From Pseudomonas antarctica (GTDB lineage: Bacteria; Pseudomonadota; Gammaproteobacteria; Pseudomonadales; Pseudomonadaceae), in the NCBI RefSeq assembly GCF_900624995.1, contig NZ_UYXQ01000016.1, positions 16,987 through 80,986 on the forward strand: a DNA stretch of 64,000 bases, written 5' to 3'. Shown here piece by piece: positions 55,640-64,000 of this stretch (positions within the stretch are counted from its first letter, which is position 1; every line of letters starts with the position of its first letter). Under the pieces are notes generated by a model. The model did not search any database. It had not been told where the DNA came from and saw nothing but the letters and a program-made list of their open reading frames with translations. A program made the translations under genes and the position numbers.

Positions 55640-55660
55640 AATCCTGGTCTTAGCCCCCAA
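55635..55660 (+). promoter_or_regulatory. sigma-32 (heat-shock) promoter of htpG
   Basis: CTTGAAA (55635-55641) and CCCCAA (55655-55660) with 13 bases between them match the sigma-32 consensus CTTGAAA-N13-17-CCCCAT. It sits across the stop codon of the thioesterase gene, about 70 bases before htpG. Confidence 0.75.
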
Positions 55661-55728
55661 CTTTGAAGACAACCCGCCGCCAACCCTCAAGGGCGCGGCC
55701 ATTGCCATCCAATTGGAGTTTGATGACC

Positions 55729-57633
55729 ATGAGTGTGGAAACTCAAAAGGAAACCCTGGGCTTCCAGACCGAGGTGAAGCAACTGCTGCACCTCATGATC
55801 CATTCGCTGTATTCCAACAAGGAAATCTTCCTTCGCGAATTGATCTCGAACGCCTCTGACGCTGTCGACAAATTACGTTTCGAAGCCTTGTCCAAGCCTG
55901 AGTTGCTGGAAGGTGGCGCCGAACTGAAAATTCGTGTGAGCTTCGACAAGGACGCCAATACCGTCACTCTCGAAGACAACGGCATCGGTATGAGCCGTGA
56001 AGACGCGATCACCCATTTGGGTACCATCGCTAAATCCGGCACTGCAGATTTCATGAAGAACCTGTCGGGCGACCAGAAAAAAGATTCGCACCTGATCGGT
56101 CAATTCGGTGTGGGCTTCTACTCGGCCTTCATCGTCGCCGACAAGGTTGAAGTGTTCAGCCGTCGCGCTGGCCTCGACGCCAGCGAAGGCGTGCACTGGT
56201 CGTCCAAAGGTGAAGGCGAATTCGAAATCGCCACCCTCGATAAAGCTGACCGTGGCACCCGCATCGTGTTGCACCTGAAGTCAGGTGAAGATGAATTCGC
56301 TGATGGTTACCGTCTGCGTAACATCATCAAGAAGTACTCCGACCATATCGCTTTGCCGATCGAACTGCCGAAAGAACAGGCGGCTGTCGAGGGCGAAGAG
56401 AAACCTGCCCAGGAATGGGAAGTGGTCAACCGTGCCAGCGCCCTGTGGACCCGTCCGCGTACCGAGGTGAAGGACGAGGAATACCAGGAGTTCTACAAGC
56501 ACATCGCTCACGACTACGAGAACCCGCTGAGCTGGAGCCACAACAAGGTCGAGGGCAAGCTGGAATACAGCTCGCTGCTTTACGTACCGGCCCGTGCTCC
56601 GTTCGACCTGTACCAGCGTGAGGCGCCCAAAGGCCTGAAGCTGTACGTGCAGCGCGTGTTCGTGATGGACCAGGCGGAATCCTTCCTGCCGCTGTACCTG
56701 CGCTTTATTAAAGGCGTGGTTGACTCCAACGACTTGTCGCTGAACGTGTCGCGAGAAATCCTGCAGAAAGACCCGATCATCGACTCGATGAAGTCGGCGC
56801 TGACCAAGCGCGTGCTCGACATGCTGGAGAAGCTGGCGAAGAACGAGCCTGAGCAATACAAAGGCTTCTGGAAAAACTTCGGCCAGGTCATGAAAGAAGG
56901 CCCGGCGGAAGACTTTGCCAACAAGGAAAAAATCGCCGGCCTGCTGCGTTTTGCTTCTACCCAAGGTGAAGACGGCGAGCAAGTGGTGTCCCTGGCCGAG
57001 TACCTGGCGCGCGCCAAAGAAGGTCAGGACAAGATTTACTACCTGACCGGTGAAACCTACGCTCAGGTTAAGAACAGCCCGCACCTGGAAGTCTTCCGCA
57101 AGAAAGGCATCGAAGTGCTGCTGCTGACCGACCGTATCGATGAGTGGCTGATGAGCTACCTCAGCGAGTTCGACGGCAAGACCTTCGTCGACGTGGCCCG
57201 TGGTGACCTGGACCTGGGTAACCTGGACTCCGAAGAAGAGAAGAAGGAAGCCGAAGAAGCCGCCAAGGCCAAAGAAGGCCTGGTTGAGCGGATCAAGACA
57301 GCCCTGGGCGATGCGGTCAGCGAAGTGCGGGTTTCCCACCGCCTGACCGACTCCCCGGCGATTCTGGCCATCGGCGAGCAGGATCTGGGCATGCAGATGC
57401 GTCAGATCCTCGAAGCCAGTGGTCAGAAGGTTCCGGATTCCAAGCCGATCTTCGAGTTCAACCCGGCTCACCCGTTGATCGAGAAACTCGACGGCGAGCA
57501 GAGCGAAGAGCGTTTTGGCGACCTGTCGCACATCCTCTTCGACCAGGCGGCCCTGGCCGCTGGCGACAGCTTGAAGGACCCGGCCGCCTATGTGCGCCGA
57601 CTGAACAAGCTGTTGGTTGAACTGTCGGTTTAA
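55729..57633 (+). CDS. htpG: HSP90-family chaperone HtpG
   Basis: A 634-residue chaperone. The GHKL ATPase domain has [20 protein letters not shown] then [25 protein letters not shown] and [15 protein letters not shown]. Middle and C-terminal dimerisation domains follow in full. ATG 55729 gives the usual [12 protein letters not shown] start; GGAG ten bases upstream serves it, and ATG 55723 is a near alternative. A sigma-32-type promoter lies just upstream. Confidence 0.97.
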   Translation: MSVETQKETLGFQTEVKQLLHLMIHSLYSNKEIFLRELISNASDAVDKLRFEALSKPELLEGGAELKIRVSFDKDANTVTLEDNGIGMSREDAITHLGTIAKSGTADFMKNLSGDQKKDSHLIGQFGVGFYSAFIVADKVEVFSRRAGLDASEGVHWSSKGEGEFEIATLDKADRGTRIVLHLKSGEDEFADGYRLRNIIKKYSDHIALPIELPKEQAAVEGEEKPAQEWEVVNRASALWTRPRTEVKDEEYQEFYKHIAHDYENPLSWSHNKVEGKLEYSSLLYVPARAPFDLYQREAPKGLKLYVQRVFVMDQAESFLPLYLRFIKGVVDSNDLSLNVSREILQKDPIIDSMKSALTKRVLDMLEKLAKNEPEQYKGFWKNFGQVMKEGPAEDFANKEKIAGLLRFASTQGEDGEQVVSLAEYLARAKEGQDKIYYLTGETYAQVKNSPHLEVFRKKGIEVLLLTDRIDEWLMSYLSEFDGKTFVDVARGDLDLGNLDSEEEKKEAEEAAKAKEGLVERIKTALGDAVSEVRVSHRLTDSPAILAIGEQDLGMQMRQILEASGQKVPDSKPIFEFNPAHPLIEKLDGEQSEERFGDLSHILFDQAALAAGDSLKDPAAYVRRLNKLLVELSV

Positions 57634-57644
57634 CACCGTTGTAG

Positions 57645-57673
57645 AAAAACCCGCTTCGGCGGGTTTTTTTTCG
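57645..57673 (+). terminator. terminator after htpG
   Basis: AAAACCCGC and GCGGGTTTT with a TTCG loop and a T8 tail. Confidence 0.95.
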
Positions 57674-57701
57674 TTCTAGCGCACCTCAACTGGAGTAAAT
57701 G

Positions 57702-58430
57702 ATGAGCCAAGTCACTGTACGTTCCGTGGTCTATCAGATTGATGGCCAGTCTTATGAAAGTCGCCTGGCCTTCGATGCCAGCCACAAAGGCCCGCTGCCT
57801 GGCCTGCTAATGGCGCCGAACTGGATGGGTGTGAGTGCAGGTGCTGAAGAAATCGCCAAAAGCGTTGCCGCCAAGGGCTACGTGGTGCTGATCGCCGACC
57901 TGTATGGGCAAGCTGTGCGCCCCTCGAATGGTGATGAAGCGGGCGCGGCGATGATGCCGTTGAAGAATGACCGCCCACTGCTGAACAAGCGCATGCACGT
58001 GGCCTTCGAGCAACTGCAAGGCCAGACCGAAGCCGCTGTGGATACCTCTAAGCTTGCGACCTTTGGTTTCTGCTTCGGCGGTTGCTGCTCCCTGGAGCTG
58101 GCGCGTACCGGCGCACCCTTGAAGGCTGCCGTATCGTTCCACGGCACCCTCGACACGCCGAACCCGGCGGATGCGAAGAACATCGTGGGGTCCGTGTTGG
58201 TACTGCACGGTGCGTCCGACCCATTGGTGCCTAAAGAACAATTGCCGGCGTTTGAGGATGAAATGAACGCAGCGGGTGTGGATTGGCAGTTGCTGAGCTA
58301 CGGCGGTGCGGTGCATTCGTTCACCGACCCGCAGGCCAATGTGCCGGGCAAGATGATGTACGACGCGAAGACCGCTGCGCGGGCGTTCCAGTCGATGCAT
58401 AACTTGCTGGATGAAGTGTTCAAGGGCTGA
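57702..58430 (+). CDS. dienelactone hydrolase family protein
   Basis: A 242-residue alpha/beta-hydrolase. The nucleophile Cys is in FGFCFGGCCSLEL, the acid in LVLHGASDPLVPKE and the His in YGGAVHSFTDPQANV, the Cys-Asp-His triad of dienelactone hydrolases. It may hydrolyse lactones or related esters. GGAG six bases before ATG 57702 decides the start over ATG 57699. It stands alone after the htpG terminator. Confidence 0.88.
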   Translation: MSQVTVRSVVYQIDGQSYESRLAFDASHKGPLPGLLMAPNWMGVSAGAEEIAKSVAAKGYVVLIADLYGQAVRPSNGDEAGAAMMPLKNDRPLLNKRMHVAFEQLQGQTEAAVDTSKLATFGFCFGGCCSLELARTGAPLKAAVSFHGTLDTPNPADAKNIVGSVLVLHGASDPLVPKEQLPAFEDEMNAAGVDWQLLSYGGAVHSFTDPQANVPGKMMYDAKTAARAFQSMHNLLDEVFKG

Positions 58431-58437
58431 TGGCCCC

Positions 58438-58510
58438 ATCGCGGGCAAGCCCGCTCCCACATGTTGATTTGCGAATACAGTCAAATGTGGGAGCTGGCTT
58501 GCCTGCGATA
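58438..58510. repeat. REPIN between convergent genes
   Basis: CGCGGGCAAGCCCGCTCCCA and TGTGGGAGCTGGCTTGCCTG face each other across about 25 bases. Confidence 0.88.
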
Positions 58511-58511
58511 G

Positions 58512-59378
58512 CTATTTGACAGGCAACTCAATCCTTTCAGACTCCCCCGGCACCGTCGGCCAATCCCCCGCCGCCCAACGCTGCCGCGCCTGTTCGATCA
58601 TGGCCGGGTCGCTCGCCACGAAATTCCAATTGATCCGCCGTGGCCCATCCAGCGGCGCACCGCCAAACACCATCACGTGGCAATTGCTTTCGGCAAACAG
58701 CGTCATTTCCTGCCCGGCAGGCAATACCGCCAAGCTATGCACCTCCAGCACCTCGCCATCCAATTGTGCCTCCCCCTCCAGCACATACACTGCGCGTTCC
58801 GGGTGCTCGTGCGGGATCAGCAGCGTCGTGGCTGTCTGCATTTGCACTTCGGCATACAACGTGGGGGAAAGCACCGGTACCGGTGATTTAAGACAAAAAC
58901 CGCTACCGGCGATCAGTCGAATCTGCACGCCCAGGTTGTCACTGATCGGCAAACTCGCCGCCGAGTGGTGACTGTAATGCCCCGGCCCGGCCTCGTGGTC
59001 CTTGGGCGAGGCCAGCCACACTTGTAGGCCATGCAGGCTGGAACCTTCAGCCTTGATCGCTTCGGGCGTGCGTTCGACGTGGGCAATCGCACTGCCAGCG
59101 GTCATCCAGCTGACGTCGCCAGCTTGCACCACTTGGTCCGAGCCGAGGCTGTCCTTGTGTTGCAGCGCGCCTTCAAACAGATAGGTCAGCGTGGACAGCC
59201 CGATATGCGGGTGCTGGCGGATATTCATGCCTGTGCCGGCGGCATAGCGAGTGAGCAACATATGGTCGAAAAACACAAAAGGCCCGACGCTGCGGCATTC
59301 GCGCGACGGCAGTGGGCGCAGGATCGGCTGGCCTTCGACATCTTCAGCGCGCGGGCGAATCACGGTGAGGGTGGTCAT
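58512..59378 (-). CDS. pirin family protein
   Basis: A 288-residue bicupin. The N-terminal cupin carries the metal ligands in NIRQHPHIGLSTLTYLFEG and in AIAHVERTPE (His and Glu), the pattern seen in pirins such as YhhW with quercetinase activity. The C-terminal cupin (PHEHPERAVYVLEGEAQLDG) retains a His-rich motif as well. Role could be an iron-dependent dioxygenase or redox sensor. The OsmC gene lies 64 bases upstream on the same strand. Confidence 0.9.
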   Translation of the reverse strand: MTTLTVIRPRAEDVEGQPILRPLPSRECRSVGPFVFFDHMLLTRYAAGTGMNIRQHPHIGLSTLTYLFEGALQHKDSLGSDQVVQAGDVSWMTAGSAIAHVERTPEAIKAEGSSLHGLQVWLASPKDHEAGPGHYSHHSAASLPISDNLGVQIRLIAGSGFCLKSPVPVLSPTLYAEVQMQTATTLLIPHEHPERAVYVLEGEAQLDGEVLEVHSLAVLPAGQEMTLFAESNCHVMVFGGAPLDGPRRINWNFVASDPAMIEQARQRWAAGDWPTVPGESERIELPVK

Positions 59379-59442
59379 GGTACGTCCCTGTCTGAGCGGG
59401 TTAGATAGCAGTGAGCATAACCCGCTCGACGGGGCGTTGGCG

Positions 59443-59859
59443 CTATTGGCTGAAGGCGCCTTCCGACAATCTCGTCTCGATAGTGACCTCGGCTGTCGTC
59501 ATCAGCTTGTGCACCGGGCAGCGATCCGCCACGCGGTGCAGCTCTTCGTGCTGTTCACTGGTGAGCACGCCCTTGAGGGTCAGCTTGACGTTGAGCGTGT
59601 ACTTGCCCTTTTGCTCCTCGGTGCTGTCGTGAGTGACTTCTACGGTCACGCCGGTCAGCGGGATGTCTTTTTTCTTGGCGTAGAGCGTAACGGTCAAGGC
59701 TTTGCACGACGCCAGGGCGGCATCGAAATAGTCGTGCGGGGAGGGCGCCGAGTCGTCGCCGCCCAGGCTCTTGGGCAGGTCGGTGAACAGTTCGTGGTTG
59801 TTGATATTCACGCTATGGCGAAAATTGTCCTGGTTCAGGGTGTTGACGGTAACAGGCAT
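59443..59859 (-). CDS. OsmC/Ohr-family peroxide reductase-like protein
   Basis: A 138-residue OsmC-like protein. The two redox Cys lie in DAALASCKALTVTLYAKKK and VADRCPVHKLM, spacing typical of the family that detoxifies organic hydroperoxides. GAGGT six bases before ATG 59859 sets the start. It may be co-transcribed with the pirin gene downstream on the same strand. Confidence 0.88.
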   Translation of the reverse strand: MPVTVNTLNQDNFRHSVNINNHELFTDLPKSLGGDDSAPSPHDYFDAALASCKALTVTLYAKKKDIPLTGVTVEVTHDSTEEQKGKYTLNVKLTLKGVLTSEQHEELHRVADRCPVHKLMTTAEVTIETRLSEGAFSQ

Positions 59860-59999
59860 GGTGAACCTCACAGGTTGGCGGGATGAAGGTCATGCAGTTA
59901 TAGAACATGCTGGCACTTGGGTGTTCCGCGTTTTTTGGCTGATGAACCGTAGCGTAGGGTACAAGGTCTACCCGTATTAGCCTGGACCGAGGTTTTACC

Positions 60000-61022
60000 G
60001 TGCCCTTGACCCGCCTGAGTCTCGCCCTGTTTTTCGCCGCCGCCAGCCTTGCTGCGCAGGCCCGCGACTATGCCTACAGCGACGCGCACCTGCATTACGT
60101 GGATTTTTTCCAGGAAACGGCGGGCATGGACACATTACTTAAGGCCATGGCCGACACTCGTATCGAACACGTGATGATTTCCGGCATTCCGGTGGCGAAG
60201 AAATGGCACGAAGATGAGCCCAAGCGGCCGCGTTACTATGCCGGCGACGACGCCGATGCCTATTGGTACAGCGCCACCGACGTGATCGTCGCGGCGGCGG
60301 TGAATAAACTCACCCCCGAGCAGCGTCAGCATTTCCATCCGTTTCTGTCCGGCTTCAACCCTAACGATAAGAACTCTGCCGTTCACATCCAGCGCATGCT
60401 CGACCTCAACCCGGGGCTGTGGCAGGGCATTGGCGAGGTGTTCACGCGCCACGACGACCTGACGGCCTTGACCGTTGGCGACACCCCGCGCGCCAACAAC
60501 GAAGCCATGACGCGTATCTATCACCTCGCCGCCGAAAACGACCTGCCGGTGATGCTGCACTCCAATATCACCTCCAAGCGCGAGCGTAACCCGCTGTACC
60601 TGGCAGAAGTGGAAGAGTCGCTACGCAATCACCCGCACACTCGCTTTATCTGGGCCCACGCGGGCACCAGCAAGGAGATCCATCGTCATCAGGTGCAGTT
60701 GGACTTTCTACTGCCAACCTTGAGCCGCCTGCTCGAGGCCTACCCCAACCTGTACATCGACCTGTCGTGGAGCATGCTCACGCCGTACTTGCTCGATGAG
60801 GCGGGTAAGCCCAGGCCTGCGTGGTTAAAGCTGGTGGGGCGCTTCCCTGGGCGCTTTATGCTGGGCTCGGATGTTGTAGGGCGCTTTAACTCGCTGGGTA
60901 AGGAAATGCATCGTTTTGATCCCTTCCTCGATGCGCTGCCTGAGGGTGTAGCCCGCAAGGTGGCCCGCGATAACTTCCTCTCGGTTCTGCCGAAGCCGCT
61001 TCGCGATGATCAGGCACTTTGA
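60000..61022 (+). CDS. exported amidohydrolase (TIM-barrel)
   Basis: A 340-residue protein starting at GTG 60000 with a signal peptide cleaved after AAQA. The mature start has the metal-binding [11 protein letters not shown] (HxH), then [20 protein letters not shown] and a C-terminal [10 protein letters not shown] with the metal Asp, the layout of amidohydrolase_2 enzymes. The signal peptide is unusual for the family and places the enzyme in the periplasm. Substrate unknown. Confidence 0.82.
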   Translation: MPLTRLSLALFFAAASLAAQARDYAYSDAHLHYVDFFQETAGMDTLLKAMADTRIEHVMISGIPVAKKWHEDEPKRPRYYAGDDADAYWYSATDVIVAAAVNKLTPEQRQHFHPFLSGFNPNDKNSAVHIQRMLDLNPGLWQGIGEVFTRHDDLTALTVGDTPRANNEAMTRIYHLAAENDLPVMLHSNITSKRERNPLYLAEVEESLRNHPHTRFIWAHAGTSKEIHRHQVQLDFLLPTLSRLLEAYPNLYIDLSWSMLTPYLLDEAGKPRPAWLKLVGRFPGRFMLGSDVVGRFNSLGKEMHRFDPFLDALPEGVARKVARDNFLSVLPKPLRDDQAL

Positions 61023-61119
61023 TATCGCCTTTTCGTCTTACGCAAACTTGGTAACGGGCCGATACCTTTCAGGAGACCCGCTGCAGGTGGATGCAGCGCA
61101 TTTGGAAGGAATCCTGGCA

Positions 61120-62748
61120 ATGAGTAGTATCCGCAGTCTGAATATCGCCCCCCGTGCCGGCTTGGGCTTTGGCGTGCTGGCGTTGATGGTGTTCGCCTTG
61201 GGCGGCTTCGCCCTTGTGCAGATGGCCAATATGCGCCAGCAGTCGGACCAGGTAGAAAACAACTGGCTGCCCAGCGTGATGGCAGTGGGGGAGATGGGGC
61301 AGAACCTGCTGCGGGTTCGCGCGCTGACTCTGCGCTTGCTGGTCAACCGCGACCCACAGGCGCTGACGCAGGGCGAGCAGAAGCTCACTGAATTGAAAAA
61401 TGGCCTGCACCACGCGCAGACCCTCTATGAAGGGCTGATCGTGCTGCCCGAAGAGCGCACGCTGTTTGATCGCTTCAAGTCCCAGGAGCAGCAATACCTG
61501 CAACGCCAGGAGCAGGTCTTGGCGTTCTCCAAGGCAAACCAGTTGGAGGAGGCGATCAAGATCGTCAACGGCGAGATGAATCAGCTCGCCGATGAGTTGG
61601 CCAGGACCTTGCACGACCTGGTCGCCCTGAACAAAGCCAGCGCCAACCAGGCCGCGAACCTGGCGCAAAGTGTGTTCACGCAGTCTCGCATCTGGGTGGT
61701 CGGCATGATTGTGTTGACGGCACTGATCACCATCGGGCTGGCTGTGTGGCTGACTCGCAGCATCGTGCTGCCGCTGGCGCAGTCGCTGAAAGTCGCCCAA
61801 GGCGTGGCCGGTGGCGACCTGACCGCCCAGATCAGTGTGACAGGCAGTGATGAGCCGGCGCGTTTGCAGCAGGCGCTCAAAGGCATGCAGGAGAACCTGC
61901 GCGACACGATTCGGCGTATTGCCGAATCCTCGAACCAGTTGGCCTCGGCTTCTGAAGAACTCAGTTGCGTGACTGAGGACGCTACCCGTGGCCTGCACCA
62001 GCAGAACCAGGAAATCGAGCAGGCTGCGACAGCGGTCAACCAGATGACGGCGGCGGTGGAAGAAGTGGCGAGCAACGCGGTGGCTACGTCACAAGCGTCG
62101 CGCGAGTCCGACCGCATTGCCCAGCGTGGGCGTGAGCAGGTGCACCAGACGGTGGAGTCGATCGAGGCCCTGGCCACGGATGTGACTGCCAATGCGACCC
62201 AGGTCGAGGAGCTGGCGCAGAAGGTTTATGGGATCAGCAAGGTACTGGATGTGATTCGTTCGATTGCCGAGCAGACCAATTTGCTGGCGTTGAATGCGGC
62301 CATCGAGGCGGCGCGGGCCGGGGATGCCGGGCGCGGGTTTGCAGTGGTGGCGGATGAGGTGCGGGCCTTGGCGCATCGCACGCAGCAGTCGACGCAGGAA
62401 ATTGAGCAGATGATCAGTGGCATTCAACAGGGCACTGATCAAGCAGTGAGTTCGATGCAACTGAGCAATACGCGGGCACGGTCTACGCTGGATATCGCCA
62501 AGTCGGCGGGGACGGCGCTGGAGGAGATCGCTTCGGCCTTTACGCTGATCAATGAGCGTAACCTGGTGATTGCCAGTGCGTCGGAGCAGCAGGCGGCCGT
62601 GGTGCGGGAGGTGGATCGTAATTTGATGAATATTCGCGATTTGGCGCATCAGACGTCGACCGGGGCGAACCAGACCAGTGCGGCGAGCCAGGAGTTGTCG
62701 CGGTTGGCGGTAGACCTGAATACCATGGTGGCGCGGTTTTCGGTGTGA
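61120..62748 (+). CDS. methyl-accepting chemotaxis protein
   Basis: A 542-residue chemoreceptor. Membrane helices at about residues 12-33 and 188-210 enclose a four-helix-bundle sensor of about 150 residues. A HAMP domain ([20 protein letters not shown]) and the signalling domain follow, with the tip [20 protein letters not shown] then [15 protein letters not shown]. No C-terminal CheR-tethering pentapeptide is present. GGAAGGA ten bases upstream supports ATG 61120. The ligand cannot be read from the sequence. Confidence 0.93.
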   Translation: MSSIRSLNIAPRAGLGFGVLALMVFALGGFALVQMANMRQQSDQVENNWLPSVMAVGEMGQNLLRVRALTLRLLVNRDPQALTQGEQKLTELKNGLHHAQTLYEGLIVLPEERTLFDRFKSQEQQYLQRQEQVLAFSKANQLEEAIKIVNGEMNQLADELARTLHDLVALNKASANQAANLAQSVFTQSRIWVVGMIVLTALITIGLAVWLTRSIVLPLAQSLKVAQGVAGGDLTAQISVTGSDEPARLQQALKGMQENLRDTIRRIAESSNQLASASEELSCVTEDATRGLHQQNQEIEQAATAVNQMTAAVEEVASNAVATSQASRESDRIAQRGREQVHQTVESIEALATDVTANATQVEELAQKVYGISKVLDVIRSIAEQTNLLALNAAIEAARAGDAGRGFAVVADEVRALAHRTQQSTQEIEQMISGIQQGTDQAVSSMQLSNTRARSTLDIAKSAGTALEEIASAFTLINERNLVIASASEQQAAVVREVDRNLMNIRDLAHQTSTGANQTSAASQELSRLAVDLNTMVARFSV

Positions 62749-62758
62749 GGTTGTTTGT

Positions 62759-62788
62759 TGTGGCGAGGCAGCAAGTGCCCTCGCCACA
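62759..62788. repeat. short palindromic repeat, TGTGGCGAGG type
   Basis: TGTGGCGAGG pairs with CCTCGCCACA; same subtype as the element at 33224-33253. Confidence 0.78.
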
Positions 62789-62806
62789 GGGTTTTCAACC
62801 ACCCAT

Positions 62807-62835
62807 AAAAAAGCCCCGAACCAGTCGGGGCTTTT
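62807..62835. terminator. bidirectional terminator between chemoreceptor and fabB
   Basis: AAAAAGCCCCGA and TCGGGGCTTTTT form a 12-base stem serving both convergent genes. Confidence 0.93.
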
Positions 62836-62857
62836 TCACATGATCAACCTGCGGGGC

Positions 62858-64000
62858 TTACTTGCCCTGCCAGCGTTTCAGTACCAAGGTCGCGTTAGTG
62901 CCACCGAAGCCGAAGCTGTTGCTCATCACGGTGTCGATTTTGACGTTTTCAACGGTCTTGGTCAGGATCGGCATGTCGGCAACGACCGGGTCGATCTCTT
63001 CGATGTTGGCCGAACCGGCCATGAAGTTGCCTTCCATCATCAGCAAGCAGTAGATCGCTTCGTGAACGCCAGCGGCGCCCAAGGAGTGACCGGACAAGCT
63101 CTTGGTCGAGCTGATCGCTGGCGCCTTGTCGCCGAATACCGCACGCACGCCTTCCATTTCCTTGGCGTCGCCGACCGGAGTCGAAGTACCGTGGGTGTTC
63201 AGGTAGTCGATTGGGGTATCAACGGTGGACATGGCCATCTGCATGCAACGGATGGCGCCTTCACCGCTTGGCGCAACCATGTCGTAGCCGTCAGACGTCG
63301 CGCCGTAACCGACGATTTCCGCGTAGATCTTCGCACCGCGGGCCAGAGCGTGTTCCAGCTCCTCGACCACGACCATGCCGCCACCGCCGGCAATGACGAA
63401 ACCGTCACGCTTGGCGTCGTAGGCGCGGGAGGCCTTTTCCGGGGTTTCGTTGTACTGGGTGGACAGCGCGCCCATGGCGTCGAACAGGAACGACTGGCTC
63501 CAATGCTCTTCTTCACCGCCGCCGGCGAATACGATGTCCTGCTTGCCCAGCTGGATCTGCTCAACCGCAGTACCGATGCAGTGAGCACTGGTGGCGCATG
63601 CGGAGGAGATCGAGTAGTTCACGCCCTTGATCTGGAACGGCGTGGCCAGGCAGGCGGAAACGGTGCTGCCCATGGTCCGCGTTACACGGTACGGGCCAAC
63701 GCGCTTCACGCCTTTTTCGCGCAGGATGTCCAGCGCTTCCATCTGGTTGAGGGTCGATGCGCCGCCGGAGCCGGCGATCAGGCCGGTGCGTACGTTCGAT
63801 ACCTGGTCTTCGCTCAGGCCGGAGTCGGCGATAGCGTCTTTCATGGCCAGGTAGGCATAAGCGGCTGCGTGACCGACGAAGCGGTAGATCTTACGATCAA
63901 TCAGTTCTTCGAGGGGCAGGTCGATGGAGCCGGAAACCTGGCTACGCAGACCCATTTCGGCATATTCCGGGTTGAAGCGGATGCCAGGGCGACTTGCACG
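62858..64000 (-). CDS. fabB: 3-oxoacyl-ACP synthase I (partial, start beyond the window)
   Basis: The frame is open to the right edge ([15 protein letters not shown] before [10 protein letters not shown]), so about 25 N-terminal residues are outside; 380 residues are visible. Catalytic Cys is in [12 protein letters not shown], and the two His in [11 protein letters not shown] and [11 protein letters not shown], the C-H-H triad of KAS I. It elongates acyl-ACP and is needed for unsaturated fatty acids; fabA would be expected just upstream, beyond the window. A bidirectional terminator follows it. Confidence 0.96.
   Translation of the reverse strand, partial: RASRPGIRFNPEYAEMGLRSQVSGSIDLPLEELIDRKIYRFVGHAAAYAYLAMKDAIADSGLSEDQVSNVRTGLIAGSGGASTLNQMEALDILREKGVKRVGPYRVTRTMGSTVSACLATPFQIKGVNYSISSACATSAHCIGTAVEQIQLGKQDIVFAGGGEEEHWSQSFLFDAMGALSTQYNETPEKASRAYDAKRDGFVIAGGGGMVVVEELEHALARGAKIYAEIVGYGATSDGYDMVAPSGEGAIRCMQMAMSTVDTPIDYLNTHGTSTPVGDAKEMEGVRAVFGDKAPAISSTKSLSGHSLGAAGVHEAIYCLLMMEGNFMAGSANIEEIDPVVADMPILTKTVENVKIDTVMSNSFGFGGTNATLVLKRWQGK

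Noticed and set aside
61006..61120. Extended start of the chemoreceptor overlapping the amidohydrolase gene
   Set aside because: The added residues precede the usual cytoplasmic start of the first membrane helix and the strong GGAAGGA lies before ATG 61120.

Overview
The window is a chromosomal segment of a fluorescent-group Pseudomonas. The evidence is the gene order sdhCDAB-sucAB-lpdG-sucCD divergent from gltA, the gcl-hyi-glxR-ttuD-pykF glyoxylate operon, yjcH-actP, mlaA, htpG, fabB and ccmI proteins of Pseudomonas type, and many REP palindromes of the GTGGGAGC...GCTTGC...CGCGA kind together with their transposase (RAYT). No rRNA, tRNA, CRISPR array or complete insertion sequence was seen.

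Layout. 0-0.7 kb: end of ccmI and a small lipoprotein. 0.7-3.1 kb: a decayed zone with a frameshifted DUF3077/DUF6124-like gene, three related imperfect inverted-repeat elements that look like three-way-junction RNAs, and a phn remnant in which only phnN stays intact between broken phnM and phnP. 3.1-7.6 kb: ArsR-type regulator divergent from a cytochrome P450, then a serralysin-like metalloprotease whose C-terminal RTX domain is duplicated, then scraps of LysR and HicB genes. 7.6-12.5 kb: MFS exporter, periplasmic protein, sulfate-binding protein, voltage-gated-type channel, urea transporter. 12.6-19.8 kb: glyoxylate/tartronate-semialdehyde operon and a divergent GlcG-like gene, with two copies of the palindrome TTGTATACAA between them. 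19.8-22.8 kb: RAYT with flanking REPINs, TetR regulator, and remnants of RND/outer-membrane-factor and DUF808 genes. 22.8-30.5 kb: an accessory region with lipoprotein, COG4705-like membrane protein, glycosyltransferase, a two-component system, a second divergent response regulator, a small secreted protein, a TraX remnant and a DUF805 protein. 30.5-36 kb: mlaA with a secreted hydrolase, a GH17-like membrane protein and a betaine-type binding protein. 36-38.2 kb: acetate uptake. 38.5-51.6 kb: the TCA-cycle block. 51.6-64 kb: brnQ, DUF599, two thioesterases, htpG, dienelactone hydrolase, pirin, OsmC, amidohydrolase, chemoreceptor and fabB (cut by the window edge).

Functionally, the core is central carbon metabolism. 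Acetate enters by ActP and glyoxylate is condensed by Gcl and channelled through Hyi/GlxR/TtuD to phosphoglycerate and, via PykF, to pyruvate. GltA, SDH, OGDH and SucCD run the TCA cycle. Regulatory signals visible in the sequence include strong sigma-70-like promoters for gltA and sdhC, a sigma-32-like promoter for htpG inside the end of the upstream gene, and structured leaders before sucA and sucC that may be the sucA-II and sucC RNA motifs.

The least explained parts are the three-copy structured element at 1.15-1.6 kb, the 22.8-30 kb signalling region, and the domain-duplicated protease. All functional calls come from reading translated sequence and remembered family features; no database search was run.
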